Source: JAKPQD01 sp029572965
Lineage (GTDB): Bacteria; Bacteroidota; Bacteroidia; Bacteroidales; DTGW01
Length of the DNA stretch: 23,236 nucleotides
Assembly: GCA_035374585.1 (NCBI GenBank)
Contig: DAOSPF010000057.1
Location: 1 to 23,236 of the forward strand
Reading direction: 5' to 3'
The notes under the pieces are model-generated. The model saw nothing but the letters and a program-made list of their open reading frames with translations. It did no database searches and was not told the origin of the DNA. The translations under genes and the position numbers were made by a program. Position 1 is the first letter of the stretch; each line of letters begins with the position of its first letter. Positions 1 to 7,137 of the stretch are shown one piece after another.

Positions 1-1
1 T

Positions 2-16
2 GTTGAACTAAATCCC
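2..16 (+). repeat. Left terminal inverted repeat of the IS91-like element
   Basis: GTTGAACTAAATCCC, whose exact reverse complement is at 2386-2400. It contains GAAC, and the right copy contains GTTC; these tetranucleotides are known IS91-family target/end motifs. Confidence 0.85.
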
Positions 17-73
17 TACGGGGATAGCTTCATTTTAGAACAAATATAATTGAATAATAGATAACGAACTTAG

Positions 74-99
74 CAGCATTTTAATTTTAAAAAATGCTG
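74..99 (+). promoter_or_regulatory. Stem-loop directly before the recombinase start codon
   Basis: CAGCATTTT (74-82) pairs perfectly with AAAATGCTG (91-99) around an 8-nt A/T loop. It ends 2 nt before the ATG at 101, so in RNA it would cover the ribosome-binding region of the recombinase gene. It could limit translation, or be a recombination site for the recombinase. Both roles are inferences. Confidence 0.5.
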
Positions 100-100
100 T

Positions 101-1003
101 ATGAAAAAACGTATTGAACCAACTCTGTTGGAAAAAGCCATTACCACTATTGAGGGTTTTGATGATGTATTTAAAAAACTCAACCAGCAAGTAGCATTGC
201 GAGGGCAAAGCCCCAGCACGCTGAACAATTACATTCGTTGTATTGCTACTGTATCGTTGCGTTTTGGGCGTCTGCCCGAGCTTATCAGCGATGACGAGAT
301 CAACGAGTATTTAACCTCTTTGGCATTAAGCCCAAAGTCGCCATCGCGTAGTAATTTCAAGCATGCCGTATATGGCTTACGGTATTACTTTAGGTTAATT
401 GGCCATAACAAACGCGCAATAGCCTTACCTTCGTTGAAGAAAGAAGCTAAGCTTCCTGTTATTCTTAACCGTTCAGAACTCCGGGCCTTGTTCAGCGCAC
501 CAAAACTTCTGAAACATCGGATTTTACTTACGCTTGCCTATTCGGCCGGTTTGCGTGCGCAAGAGCTTATTAACCTGAAACTTTCCGATATCGATTTCGA
601 GCGAAAAACTATCCATATCCGGCAAAGCAAGTACAAGAAAGACCGGGTTGTTCCCCTGTCTGAATATATGGCAAAGGGGTTGCTCGCATATTTGAAAGCC
701 GAGAACCCGCACATTTGGCTGTTTAATGGCAAAGAACCCGATGGACGTTACAGCGTACGCGGATTAGCCTGGGTAATGCGTGAAGCCCTCAAACGCACTT
801 CCGTAACCAAAGCGGTAAACCTTCATTCCCTGAGGCATGCTTATGCCACGCACCTGCTCGAAGACGGGCTGAACATTGTTACCCTGAAAAACTTGTTGGG
901 ACATGCCGAAATTACCACCACGATGATTTACCTGCATGTGGCCCAATGTCCCCTCATTAAGCCGCATAGCCCGTTGGATTCACTATACCCCAAAACCCGG
1001 TGA
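101..1003 (+). CDS. Tyrosine recombinase (XerC/D and integron-integrase-like) of the IS91-like element
   Basis: A 300-aa protein with the two-domain layout of phage-type integrases: an N-terminal SAM-like DNA-binding domain (about 20-105) and a C-terminal catalytic domain (about 120-285). The catalytic set is visible: Arg152 in GLRAQEL, a beta-hairpin Lys near 177, His242 and Arg245 in HSLRHAYATHLLE, His268 in LLGHAEITTT, and the nucleophile Tyr277 in MIYLHV. Such enzymes cut and rejoin DNA through a 3'-phosphotyrosine bond. The stop codon overlaps the GTG start of the transposase by 4 bp, implying coupled translation and joint function. Recombinase-transposase pairs of this kind are common in Bacteroidota IS91-like elements, but the role of the recombinase in transposition is unclear to me. 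Its C-terminal ~20 residues run past the usual fold. Confidence 0.92.
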   Translation: MKKRIEPTLLEKAITTIEGFDDVFKKLNQQVALRGQSPSTLNNYIRCIATVSLRFGRLPELISDDEINEYLTSLALSPKSPSRSNFKHAVYGLRYYFRLIGHNKRAIALPSLKKEAKLPVILNRSELRALFSAPKLLKHRILLTLAYSAGLRAQELINLKLSDIDFERKTIHIRQSKYKKDRVVPLSEYMAKGLLAYLKAENPHIWLFNGKEPDGRYSVRGLAWVMREALKRTSVTKAVNLHSLRHAYATHLLEDGLNIVTLKNLLGHAEITTTMIYLHVAQCPLIKPHSPLDSLYPKTR

Positions 1004-2145
1004 GCCGTTCATGTGTCGAACTGGCAAATATTGCTACCCGTTTCGGGAAACAGTTCGTTGAGCAATACAACCCTAATGCTTATCATCAACGGGTATTACA
1101 GGATATTACGCAATGCCGCACCGCAGAGTTGGGCGGGCACTCGATGGCCTGCGACGATTGTGGGCAGATAACCATCAGTTACAACAGTTGCCGCAACAGG
1201 CATTGTCCTAAATGTTTGGCCTCCAAACAGGCTTTGTGGGTGGACGATTTGCTCGAGACTACGCTCGATGTCAAACATTACCATATCGTGTTTACCGTGC
1301 CTCACGAGTTAAACCCCATTAGCCAGCTCAATAGTGCCTGGTTTTACAATCAAATGTTTGCAACGGTATGGGATACCCTGCGAAGCTTTGGGTACTCGCA
1401 TTTTGGGGTAGAAACCGGTGCCATTTGTGTGTTGCACACCTGGGGCCAAAACCTGAGCCTCCACCCTCATGTACATTGCATTGTCCCGGCCGCGGGCGAA
1501 AGCTTAAGCGGACGTATGAAGCATATTGGGAACGGTGGAAAATTCTTGTACCCGGTACGGCAGCTTAGTGTAACCTTCCGCGGGAAACTGATGGATGCCA
1601 TCAAAAAGCAGCTTAAGGCTATCGGGTTGCTGCCAAAGTTTCAGCAATTGCTGAACACCGCTTGGGGCAAACAATGGGTGGTGTTTTGCGAGCCTTCAAT
1701 GGCTAAACCCGGGCATGTGGTAAAATATTTGGGGCAATACACGCACCGGGTAGCTATTACAAACGACCGCATACTAAGCATCGATGGGCAAAACGTTTGC
1801 TTTATGCATAAGGATTATGCCGACCATGCCAGACAAAAACCAATCACCCTAAACGGTGTGGAGTTCCTGCGCCGTTTTTGCCTGCATATCCTTCCCCGGA
1901 GGTTTGTCAAGATACGGCGCTATGGAATATACAGCTCCAGGTACCGCGCTTTACAGAAAAAGAAAAACCCAAAAATGCTTGTCAAACCCAAAGAAACGGC
2001 CCGCGAACGGTTGGCACGTATAACCGGATACGATATGTATCGATGCCCTGTTTGCAAATCCGGGACCTTGCACCCGTTTGAAGCATTACCCCGTATACGC
2101 TCGCCTGATACTTTGTATGCAGTATTGAATACTTCGAAAAACTAA
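1000..2145 (+). CDS. IS91-family HUH transposase
   Basis: A 381-aa rolling-circle-type transposase. An N-terminal zinc-binding domain has C51-x2-C54 followed by the CRNRHCPKC cluster (C64, C69, C72), typical of IS91/IS801 proteins. The metal-binding HUH motif is HPHVH at 155-159, and the catalytic tyrosine pair is Y243 and Y247 in YLGQYTHR. A C-terminal CPVC (349-352) adds another possible metal site. The length is close to the family norm and no reading-frame damage is seen, so the element may be active. The start is GTG at 1000, overlapping the recombinase stop. No other start fits the family N-terminus better, although translation could depend on re-initiation after the upstream gene. Confidence 0.95.
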   Translation: MSRSCVELANIATRFGKQFVEQYNPNAYHQRVLQDITQCRTAELGGHSMACDDCGQITISYNSCRNRHCPKCLASKQALWVDDLLETTLDVKHYHIVFTVPHELNPISQLNSAWFYNQMFATVWDTLRSFGYSHFGVETGAICVLHTWGQNLSLHPHVHCIVPAAGESLSGRMKHIGNGGKFLYPVRQLSVTFRGKLMDAIKKQLKAIGLLPKFQQLLNTAWGKQWVVFCEPSMAKPGHVVKYLGQYTHRVAITNDRILSIDGQNVCFMHKDYADHARQKPITLNGVEFLRRFCLHILPRRFVKIRRYGIYSSRYRALQKKKNPKMLVKPKETARERLARITGYDMYRCPVCKSGTLHPFEALPRIRSPDTLYAVLNTSKN

Positions 2146-2161
2146 TATCAGGCTACAAAAG

Positions 2162-2181
2162 CCCCCCATTTTCATGGGGGG
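2162..2181. repeat. Strong G/C hairpin in the right end of the IS element
   Basis: CCCCCCAT (2162-2169) pairs with ATGGGGGG (2174-2181) around a TTTC loop, 17 nt after the transposase stop. It lacks a following T-run, so it is a poor intrinsic terminator. IS91 family ends are known to carry palindromes near the replication origin end, which is the alternative reading. The rest of 2182-2385 shows no gene. Confidence 0.6.
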
Positions 2182-2385
2182 TAGGGTTTGTATGCCCCTA
2201 AAGGGACGAAATGGCATGTTTTAACCCTTCTTCGCCCTCAATACATTTAATGAATAGCCAAATTTGAATCGAAAAACGGTAGAAAATCGTCTTAAACCTG
2301 TGTACCCTGACTCAAAATTGCATGGTACCGAAAATATTGAAAAGAAAAAAAAGGTGATATGTCCATAGATTTCTGATTAACGCCC

Positions 2386-2400
2386 GGGATTTAGTTCAAC
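2386..2400 (-). repeat. Right terminal inverted repeat of the IS91-like element
   Basis: GGGATTTAGTTCAAC, the exact reverse complement of 2-16. A TonB receptor reading frame continues immediately to its right. Confidence 0.85.
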
Positions 2401-3038
2401 CGGGGCTTCATGTTGGGCTTTACAAGCCACATGAAGCCCTATTTATTGGCAACAGTAGTTTAAATCCAGAAAAAATGCACTCCCTGGAATTTATTAGCTA
2501 TTATATGTTTAACAACAAAATGACGTTGGGATTGTCGGTGTATAAAAACCTGATTGATAACAAATTAATAAAAGACACTATAGCCAATAGCGATAGATGG
2601 ATCAATAAAAACGAATTAAATACTTATGGAATAGAAGTATATAGCAATTGTTCAATCAACATGTTTCAGCTTTACACTAATTATACATATTCCAATTCAT
2701 ACGAACAAGATGGTATATTTATTCCTGAAATTTCGATGCATACAGCCAATATTGGAGTAACATATTCTCTCAATTCAAATATGAAAATAAACCTCCGAAC
2801 AAATTATTTGGGGCAACGGAAAAATCCCAAGCTTATTCCCAGTACTGGCAATGATATTATAGATGATGTTTTTCTTTTGCATGGGAGTGTCTCGTACTTT
2901 GATTATAAAAACTTTGATTTTCAGCTAAAAATTAATAATATTCTCAATCAAAAATATTATCATCCATCAAACCGATTTGCCGGAAGGTACAGACAACCTC
3001 AAAGAACAATTACGGTTAAAGTTAGTTTTAATTTTTAA
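2401..3038 (+). pseudogene. C-terminal remnant of a TonB-dependent receptor cut by the IS element
   Basis: An open frame runs from the IS boundary to the TAA at 3036-3038, about 212 codons. It encodes beta-barrel strands typical of TonB-dependent outer membrane receptors. Upstream of the first ATG (2475) the frame reads KPHEALFIGNSSLNPEK, matching the barrel signature in which Asn-x-x-Leu-x-Pro-Glu follows a Pro-containing loop. The end has the usual NNILNQKYY strand and a terminal aromatic FNF. Signal peptide, plug and about two thirds of the barrel are missing and would lie left of the element, outside the window. The ATG at 2475 could in principle start a short product, but without a signal peptide it would not reach the outer membrane. 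It converges on the metal operon, so it may have been a third receptor of the same system; that is an inference. Confidence 0.85.
2403..2439. repeat. Perfect hairpin abutting the right IS boundary
   Basis: GGGCTTCATGT (2403-2413) pairs with ACATGAAGCCC (2429-2439). An inner stem GGCTT/AAGCC (2416-2420 and 2424-2428) closes a 3-nt loop, with a 2-nt bulge. It starts 3 nt outside the inverted repeat. It also lies within the receptor reading frame, so it is either part of the target gene or an unrecognised extension of the element's end. Confidence 0.6.
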
Positions 3039-3132
3039 AAGGCTTATTAATTTGTTACCTGAATTTTCTTGTTTGGCAGACAGCAATCGTTTCTATAATC
3101 TGGTCTTTGTTACTTTGTGTGTAATATTTGTT

Positions 3133-3927
3133 TTAAAAGTGAATTCCATTTTCATCGAAAGTTCCAACAGCAGCATTACTGCATGTGGCACAAACTATTT
3201 TACCATTGACTTCAGTTGCCTTCGTTTTTTTAACACTTTCACCGCAAACTGAACAAACAACACTTTCGTTTTTACCTGTATTTACTGGGATTTTAATCTT
3301 AATATGTTGAATAGTAAAAAGCTTATTAAAAGGAATGTTTAATGTCCCGAAGTTTCTGTCTAATGAAGCTTGTTTATATTTGGCTATCAGTATTGAATCT
3401 TTACTCTTTTTAACAACCACTTTCTGGTAATACTCCTGAAAAGCAGGAAATGTAGCATTTATTATATCAGGCGACTCTTGTTTTGAACAAATCCGAATAC
3501 CCTTACCGTCCTTATTCACAAGAGTAAGGGAAGTTTTTCCGGTATCTTTATAAATTAACGAGCCATTGCCAACGGTACAACCTGTTACAAACTGTACACC
3601 GTCTGCAACACAATTTCTTGTTTCGATAATAGCACGCAAGCCCTCCATACTGATTGAGTCGGCTTTCATTTCCTTTATAGCATAGTATGCTGCCATAACA
3701 CCCATTGCAAGCCCCGGACAATAGTGCCCATGTAATTGCCCAGCTTGTATTAGTAACAAATCAGTTCTTCCGTTTTCGATATTATTCATTATTTCTTTTC
3801 GAGGGTCATCTGTGTAGATAGCTATTTTAACAGCATCGTGAAGTACTGATTGAGAAAAGGCTGTATTATATAACAGTATTACCATGAGAGCACTACATTT
3901 AATAATTGATATATGTTTTGATTTCAT
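3133..3927 (-). CDS. Secreted FmdE-family protein with C-terminal treble-clef zinc finger
   Basis: A 264-aa protein with an N-terminal signal peptide (hydrophobic 8-24, likely cut near FSQS). The FmdE domain spans about 45-205 with the hallmark HGHYCPGLAMG (66-76), Cys106 in NCVADG and VTGCTVGNGSL (C117). A C-terminal four-cysteine finger follows (C225, C228, C246, C249). FmdE was named after a subunit of tungsten/molybdenum formylmethanofuran dehydrogenase. Many bacterial members have no known function, and solved structures show an alpha+beta core with a treble-clef zinc finger. It is the last gene of the minus-strand operon under apparent NikR control. I infer a periplasmic metal or metal-chelate handling role. 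It is close in sequence to the FmdE half of the upstream TrmO-FmdE protein, suggesting duplication. Confidence 0.85.
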   Translation of the reverse strand: MKSKHISIIKCSALMVILLYNTAFSQSVLHDAVKIAIYTDDPRKEIMNNIENGRTDLLLIQAGQLHGHYCPGLAMGVMAAYYAIKEMKADSISMEGLRAIIETRNCVADGVQFVTGCTVGNGSLIYKDTGKTSLTLVNKDGKGIRICSKQESPDIINATFPAFQEYYQKVVVKKSKDSILIAKYKQASLDRNFGTLNIPFNKLFTIQHIKIKIPVNTGKNESVVCSVCGESVKKTKATEVNGKIVCATCSNAAVGTFDENGIHF

Positions 3928-3963
3928 TGATTTATGTGTTTTAGTTATATTATTTACCTAAGA

Positions 3964-4172
3964 TTATTTACCTCCTTCTTTCACCAATCTTGATGCCGAC
4001 TTTGAGTTCATTATTGTGATATTATCTGCAACACAGCTACCCTCACAAGCCATTACTCCAATAAAATTTCTAAAACACCCGCCATTGGCAAATTATACTT
4101 AATCATGGTGAGGTCTTTATAAATGCAACATTTGCTTATTTGTTTGTAGCCCTTTGGCCGCATTTCATTCAT
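3964..4172 (-). pseudogene. Frameshifted small gene with a MACEGSC cysteine motif
   Basis: An ATG at 4170-4172 overlaps the TGA of the upstream TrmO-FmdE gene (ATGA), the usual coupling arrangement. The first frame encodes 39 residues beginning MNEMRPKGYKQ, with a CC pair and YNLP, and stops at 4053. The neighbouring frame continues the same protein as NGGCFRNFIGVMACEGSC and then a basic tail to the TAA at 3964. Joined, the product would be about 70-75 aa. The MACEGSC segment resembles the C-terminal iron-sulfur ligand motif (MACxGGC) of [FeFe]-hydrogenase-like proteins. The arrangement suggests a one-base deletion near 4080-4095, a sequencing error, or two mini-ORFs coupled by TAATG at 4051-4055. 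Its role is unknown. Confidence 0.5.
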
Positions 4173-5281
4173 TGTTGTTTCTTCAAAACAATTCCTTTTC
4201 CTTCAACTGAATAATATTTACTGTTTGCACAAGTGATACATAATTGTTGACCGTGTTTTTCAACAATCCTTGTTGCCATAACACTTTCTCCACATTTGTT
4301 ACATTTAATACTCTCATAAATAGGTGCATAATCTGGTATCTCAGTGAATACTTCCGTAACGTTAAAAAGCTTGTCGAAGTCAAGTTTTAAAGTGGCAAAT
4401 GCCCTTTCTATGCCCAATTTCTTAAAATGGGCTACCCCCTTTGCATCGTGGTTCTGTTTTACAACTATATTGTTATAACATTCGTTAAACTCAGGAAAGC
4501 TTTGATTGATGTAGTCCTTGGATTCGGGCAATGATACAACCCGGATGCCTTTTCCATTGCGCTTTGTGAGGGTGAATGCTGTTTTTCCATAATCGCGATA
4601 AATTAGCGAGTTGTTACCAAAGGAGCATCCGGTAACAAGCTGTACGCCATCAGAAAAACAATTGTTTGTTTCGACAATGGCCAACAGATCCTCCATACCA
4701 TCTGAATTGGTTTTCATTTGTTTCATTACATGAGTAGCAGCCATTACACCCATTGCCAGGCCAGGACAAAAATGTCCGTGCAACTGCCCGGCATTCAAAA
4801 GTAATAGGTCTGTTTTTCCGGCGAGGATATTATTCCATATTTCAATCCGTGGGTTTGCTTTAAGGATTGATTGATGTACAAGATTGGTTTCAGATCCTGT
4901 TGCAAACATGGATGTGTCGCAACATTTAATGTCAATAACAGGCGTTCCGTTTATAGCATCCAAACCTTCTACCAAAAGATTATTGCCGATAATATCTATA
5001 AGTTTAACAGTGGTAACACCAATAGAATTAGGACGTTTAGGACTTCGTGATGCAAAAACGCCCCGTTCTTCGCCATTATGTATTTTCCCTTTTAGGCTTA
5101 TTATTTCTGATTTATGAAAGTAGAATATAACATCAATATATTCGCATGACTCTATATTAAGAAGGCCTTCGGAATATTTGTCATCGATAATAATGGTACT
5201 TGTTTTTTCCTTTATTATGTTTGGACTCATGATTTGATTAAAATCATTTTTTACAGTACCTATAGGTTCAATGGTGTACAT
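4169..5281 (-). CDS. TrmO-like methyltransferase domain fused to an FmdE domain and zinc finger
   Basis: A 370-aa cytoplasmic-looking protein with no signal peptide. Residues 1-125 match the TrmO/TsaA (UPF0066) family: IEPIGTVKNDF near the N-terminus, GVFASRSPKRPNSIGV at 74-89 and the strand GLDAINGTPVIDIK at 106-119. TrmO enzymes use S-adenosylmethionine to methylate N6-threonylcarbamoyl-A37 of tRNA-Thr. Residues about 145-310 are an FmdE domain with HGHFCPGLAMG (168-178), Cys208 and VTGCSFGNNSL (C219). A four-cysteine finger follows (C327, C330, C348, C351). It lies 18 bp after the ABC ATPase gene and overlaps the next small ORF by 4 bp, so it belongs to the operon. The fusion suggests that the TrmO fold was recruited to a metal- or chelate-related reaction, but ordinary tRNA methylation cannot be excluded. 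Confidence 0.85.
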   Translation of the reverse strand: MYTIEPIGTVKNDFNQIMSPNIIKEKTSTIIIDDKYSEGLLNIESCEYIDVIFYFHKSEIISLKGKIHNGEERGVFASRSPKRPNSIGVTTVKLIDIIGNNLLVEGLDAINGTPVIDIKCCDTSMFATGSETNLVHQSILKANPRIEIWNNILAGKTDLLLLNAGQLHGHFCPGLAMGVMAATHVMKQMKTNSDGMEDLLAIVETNNCFSDGVQLVTGCSFGNNSLIYRDYGKTAFTLTKRNGKGIRVVSLPESKDYINQSFPEFNECYNNIVVKQNHDAKGVAHFKKLGIERAFATLKLDFDKLFNVTEVFTEIPDYAPIYESIKCNKCGESVMATRIVEKHGQQLCITCANSKYYSVEGKGIVLKKQQ

Positions 5282-5299
5282 AATTATTGTTTTGAGTTT

Positions 5300-6061
5300 C
5301 TAATTTAATCCTTGCGGAACAATAACCAAATGGCCATTTTCATGAACTATGGATATTTTGATATCATATAGCTTCTCGATATTTTCAGTGGTAAATATAT
5401 CTTTAGCACCACTGGCAAAAATTGCTCCATCCTTTAGCATCATTATTTTTGAGCAATATCGTGATGCCAAGTTTATATCGTGAACAGCCATTATTATTGT
5501 GTGTCCATTGTCAGACAGCGCTTTTAAAAGGTTCAGTACTTCTATCTGATGTCGTATATCAAGGTTGGCCGTAGGTTCGTCTAACAACAGCACATCTGGC
5601 TGTTGCGCCAAAGCACGTGCTATAAATACACATTGTCGTTGTCCGCCACTCAGTTTGTTAATGTTTTTCATGGCAATATGTTCAAGGTGTAGTTTTTTCA
5701 ATATATTGGCTGTAATTTCCAAATCGCTGTCCGAAGGTTTCCAGTTAATATAAGGTTTACGGCCTAACAATACAGTATCGAATACATTAAGCGGGTTTGC
5801 TTTATTTTCACTTTGAGGAACATAAGCTATTTCTTTAGCCAATTCATTGGAACTATAAGACTCAAGGTTCTTATTATCTATCAATACAGTGCCTTTTTTA
5901 GTGGATAAAATGCCATTCACACACTTCAGTAAAGTACTTTTACCCGAACCATTCGGACCAACAATTGCCACAAAATCTCCTTTGGCAATATTTTCTGTAA
6001 CATTTTTTAGTACAGGCGTTCCATTATAGCTAAATTCAATATTTTCAATTTGTATTTTCAT
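5300..6061 (-). CDS. ABC transporter ATP-binding protein (FecE/BtuD type)
   Basis: The ATPase of the FecCD-type importer, powering uptake of a metal chelate or cofactor across the inner membrane. From the chosen start the protein is 253 aa, with Walker A GPNGSGKST (35-43), signature LSGGQ (137-141), Walker B VLLLDEP (157-163) and the switch His194 in MAVHD. The frame is open from an ATG at 6082, but that would overlap the permease gene. I choose the ATG at 6059-6061 because the family begins with a short strand such as MKIQIENIEF; the adjacent ATG at 6062-6064 is equally possible. It follows the permease stop by about 11 bp and precedes the TrmO-FmdE gene by 18 bp. Substrate specificity cannot be read from the ATPase and is inferred from NikR control. 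Confidence 0.93.
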   Translation of the reverse strand: MKIQIENIEFSYNGTPVLKNVTENIAKGDFVAIVGPNGSGKSTLLKCVNGILSTKKGTVLIDNKNLESYSSNELAKEIAYVPQSENKANPLNVFDTVLLGRKPYINWKPSDSDLEITANILKKLHLEHIAMKNINKLSGGQRQCVFIARALAQQPDVLLLDEPTANLDIRHQIEVLNLLKALSDNGHTIIMAVHDINLASRYCSKIMMLKDGAIFASGAKDIFTTENIEKLYDIKISIVHENGHLVIVPQGLN

Positions 6062-6072
6062 CATTAAAACAA

Positions 6073-7137
6073 TTATGACCAATAACCCTTACCCAAGCCT
6101 TTTATAAGCAAAAACAAAAATAAAGGTGCCCCTATAAATGAAGTTAAGATACCCACAGGAAGTATGACAGGGGAAATGATAGTACGGGCAATGGTATCGG
6201 AAAAAAGTAAAAATGTACCACCAAATACAGCTGATGCGGGGATTAGAAATTGCTCATCGCCACCAATGCACCTGCGTACAATATGCGGAACAACCAAACC
6301 CACAAATGCAATAATACCATAGAATGATACTACAACTGCCGTGCATAACGAAGCAGCTACCATGCCTGTCAATCGTACTTTAGAGACATTTACTCCTAAA
6401 CTTTTAGCAAGTTCATCGCCCGATTGGAGAGACTTATAGTTCCAGCTTTGCGAAAAGAAAAAAGCCAATAAGGGAACTAAAACGATAGAGAGAATTATAA
6501 CGTCATTCCACCCGGCACGGCCTAAATCTCCGAAAGACCAGAATATAACAGAAGCCAGTTGGACATCATTTGCAAAATACTGTAATGCTGAGATTCCAGC
6601 ACTAAATAACGAACTAATAATAATACCTGATAGAATCATTACTTCAGGTGTAGCACCACGGAATTTGGATATTAAAAGAATAACTGCCAAACTTGCTATA
6701 CTCCAAGCAAAAGCAGAGGCAATAACGATATATGGGTTATGTACAATTACGGCATCATTAGAGCCACTATAATTGCTGCCTGCTCCAAATACAACTATGG
6801 CAAAGGCAGCCCCGAAGGCAGCTGCTCCTGAAATACCCAATGTGAAAGGTGAAGCCAGCGGATTACGTAAAATGCTTTGCATTACAGCACCCGAAACAGA
6901 AAGAACTGTTCCAGCAAGTATTGCGCCTAAGATTCGTGGTAAACGAATTTTCAATACAACCTGCTGTGCAAAATCAGAACCCTGCCCGAATGCCACAGAA
7001 AAAACATTGTGTAAACTAATACCTGCTACCCCTGAAATTATTGCAAACAGCGACACAACCAACAACAGGACAATAACAATTAAAATAAACAGTATCCTGC
7101 GTTTGGTGAATGATTTGTATTGTGCAACAATGCTCAT
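6073..7137 (-). CDS. FecCD-family ABC transporter permease
   Basis: A 354-aa polytopic inner-membrane protein with about nine to ten hydrophobic segments. It carries the family motif SGAVMQSILRNPLASPFTLG (82-101) and the cytoplasmic coupling region GIIAFVGLVVPHIVRR (274-289), as in BtuC, FhuB and FecCD. Members import iron-siderophores, vitamin B12, heme, molybdate and, in Helicobacter, probably nickel chelates. Its ATG overlaps the TGA of the binding-protein gene by 4 bp (ATGA at 7134-7137), so the two are translationally coupled. It probably forms a homodimer with the ATPase encoded directly downstream. Confidence 0.95.
   Translation of the reverse strand: MSIVAQYKSFTKRRILFILIVIVLLLVVSLFAIISGVAGISLHNVFSVAFGQGSDFAQQVVLKIRLPRILGAILAGTVLSVSGAVMQSILRNPLASPFTLGISGAAAFGAAFAIVVFGAGSNYSGSNDAVIVHNPYIVIASAFAWSIASLAVILLISKFRGATPEVMILSGIIISSLFSAGISALQYFANDVQLASVIFWSFGDLGRAGWNDVIILSIVLVPLLAFFFSQSWNYKSLQSGDELAKSLGVNVSKVRLTGMVAASLCTAVVVSFYGIIAFVGLVVPHIVRRCIGGDEQFLIPASAVFGGTFLLFSDTIARTIISPVILPVGILTSFIGAPLFLFLLIKGLGKGYWS

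Larger units (their letters stand above)
2..2400 (+). mobile_element. IS91-like insertion sequence with a tyrosine recombinase and HUH transposase
   Basis: The element is delimited by the perfect 15-bp inverted repeat at 2-16 and 2386-2400. It contains two overlapping co-directional genes, a tyrosine recombinase and an IS91-type transposase, followed by about 255 bp of non-coding right end. A TonB receptor reading frame resumes directly beyond the right repeat, which supports 2400 as the boundary. The left flank is only one base long in this window, so target duplication cannot be tested; IS91-type elements normally make none. Known family biology is rolling-circle-like transposition using a nicking HUH enzyme. 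Classical IS91 elements do not have long terminal inverted repeats, so these ends are unusual. Base composition of the two genes is clearly richer in G+C than the receptor remnant next to it. Confidence 0.85.

Noticed and set aside
2394..2439. Integron attC-like layout: GTTCAAC followed by a palindrome, with GTTGAAC at the left end
   Set aside because: GTTCAAC fits the inverse core-site pattern, but no matching GTTRRRY core follows the palindrome, and the motifs are explained by the element's terminal inverted repeat.
3052..3113. TTGTTAC heptamers at 3052 and 3107 as further NikR sites
   Set aside because: They lie between the 3' ends of two convergent genes, are 55 nt apart and have no promoter to control.
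4053..4100. Programmed -1 frameshift in the small cysteine-motif ORF
   Set aside because: No proper X-XXY-YYZ slippery heptamer is in frame, and the apparent homology switches near YNLP, before any candidate slip site. A deletion or sequencing error is simpler.
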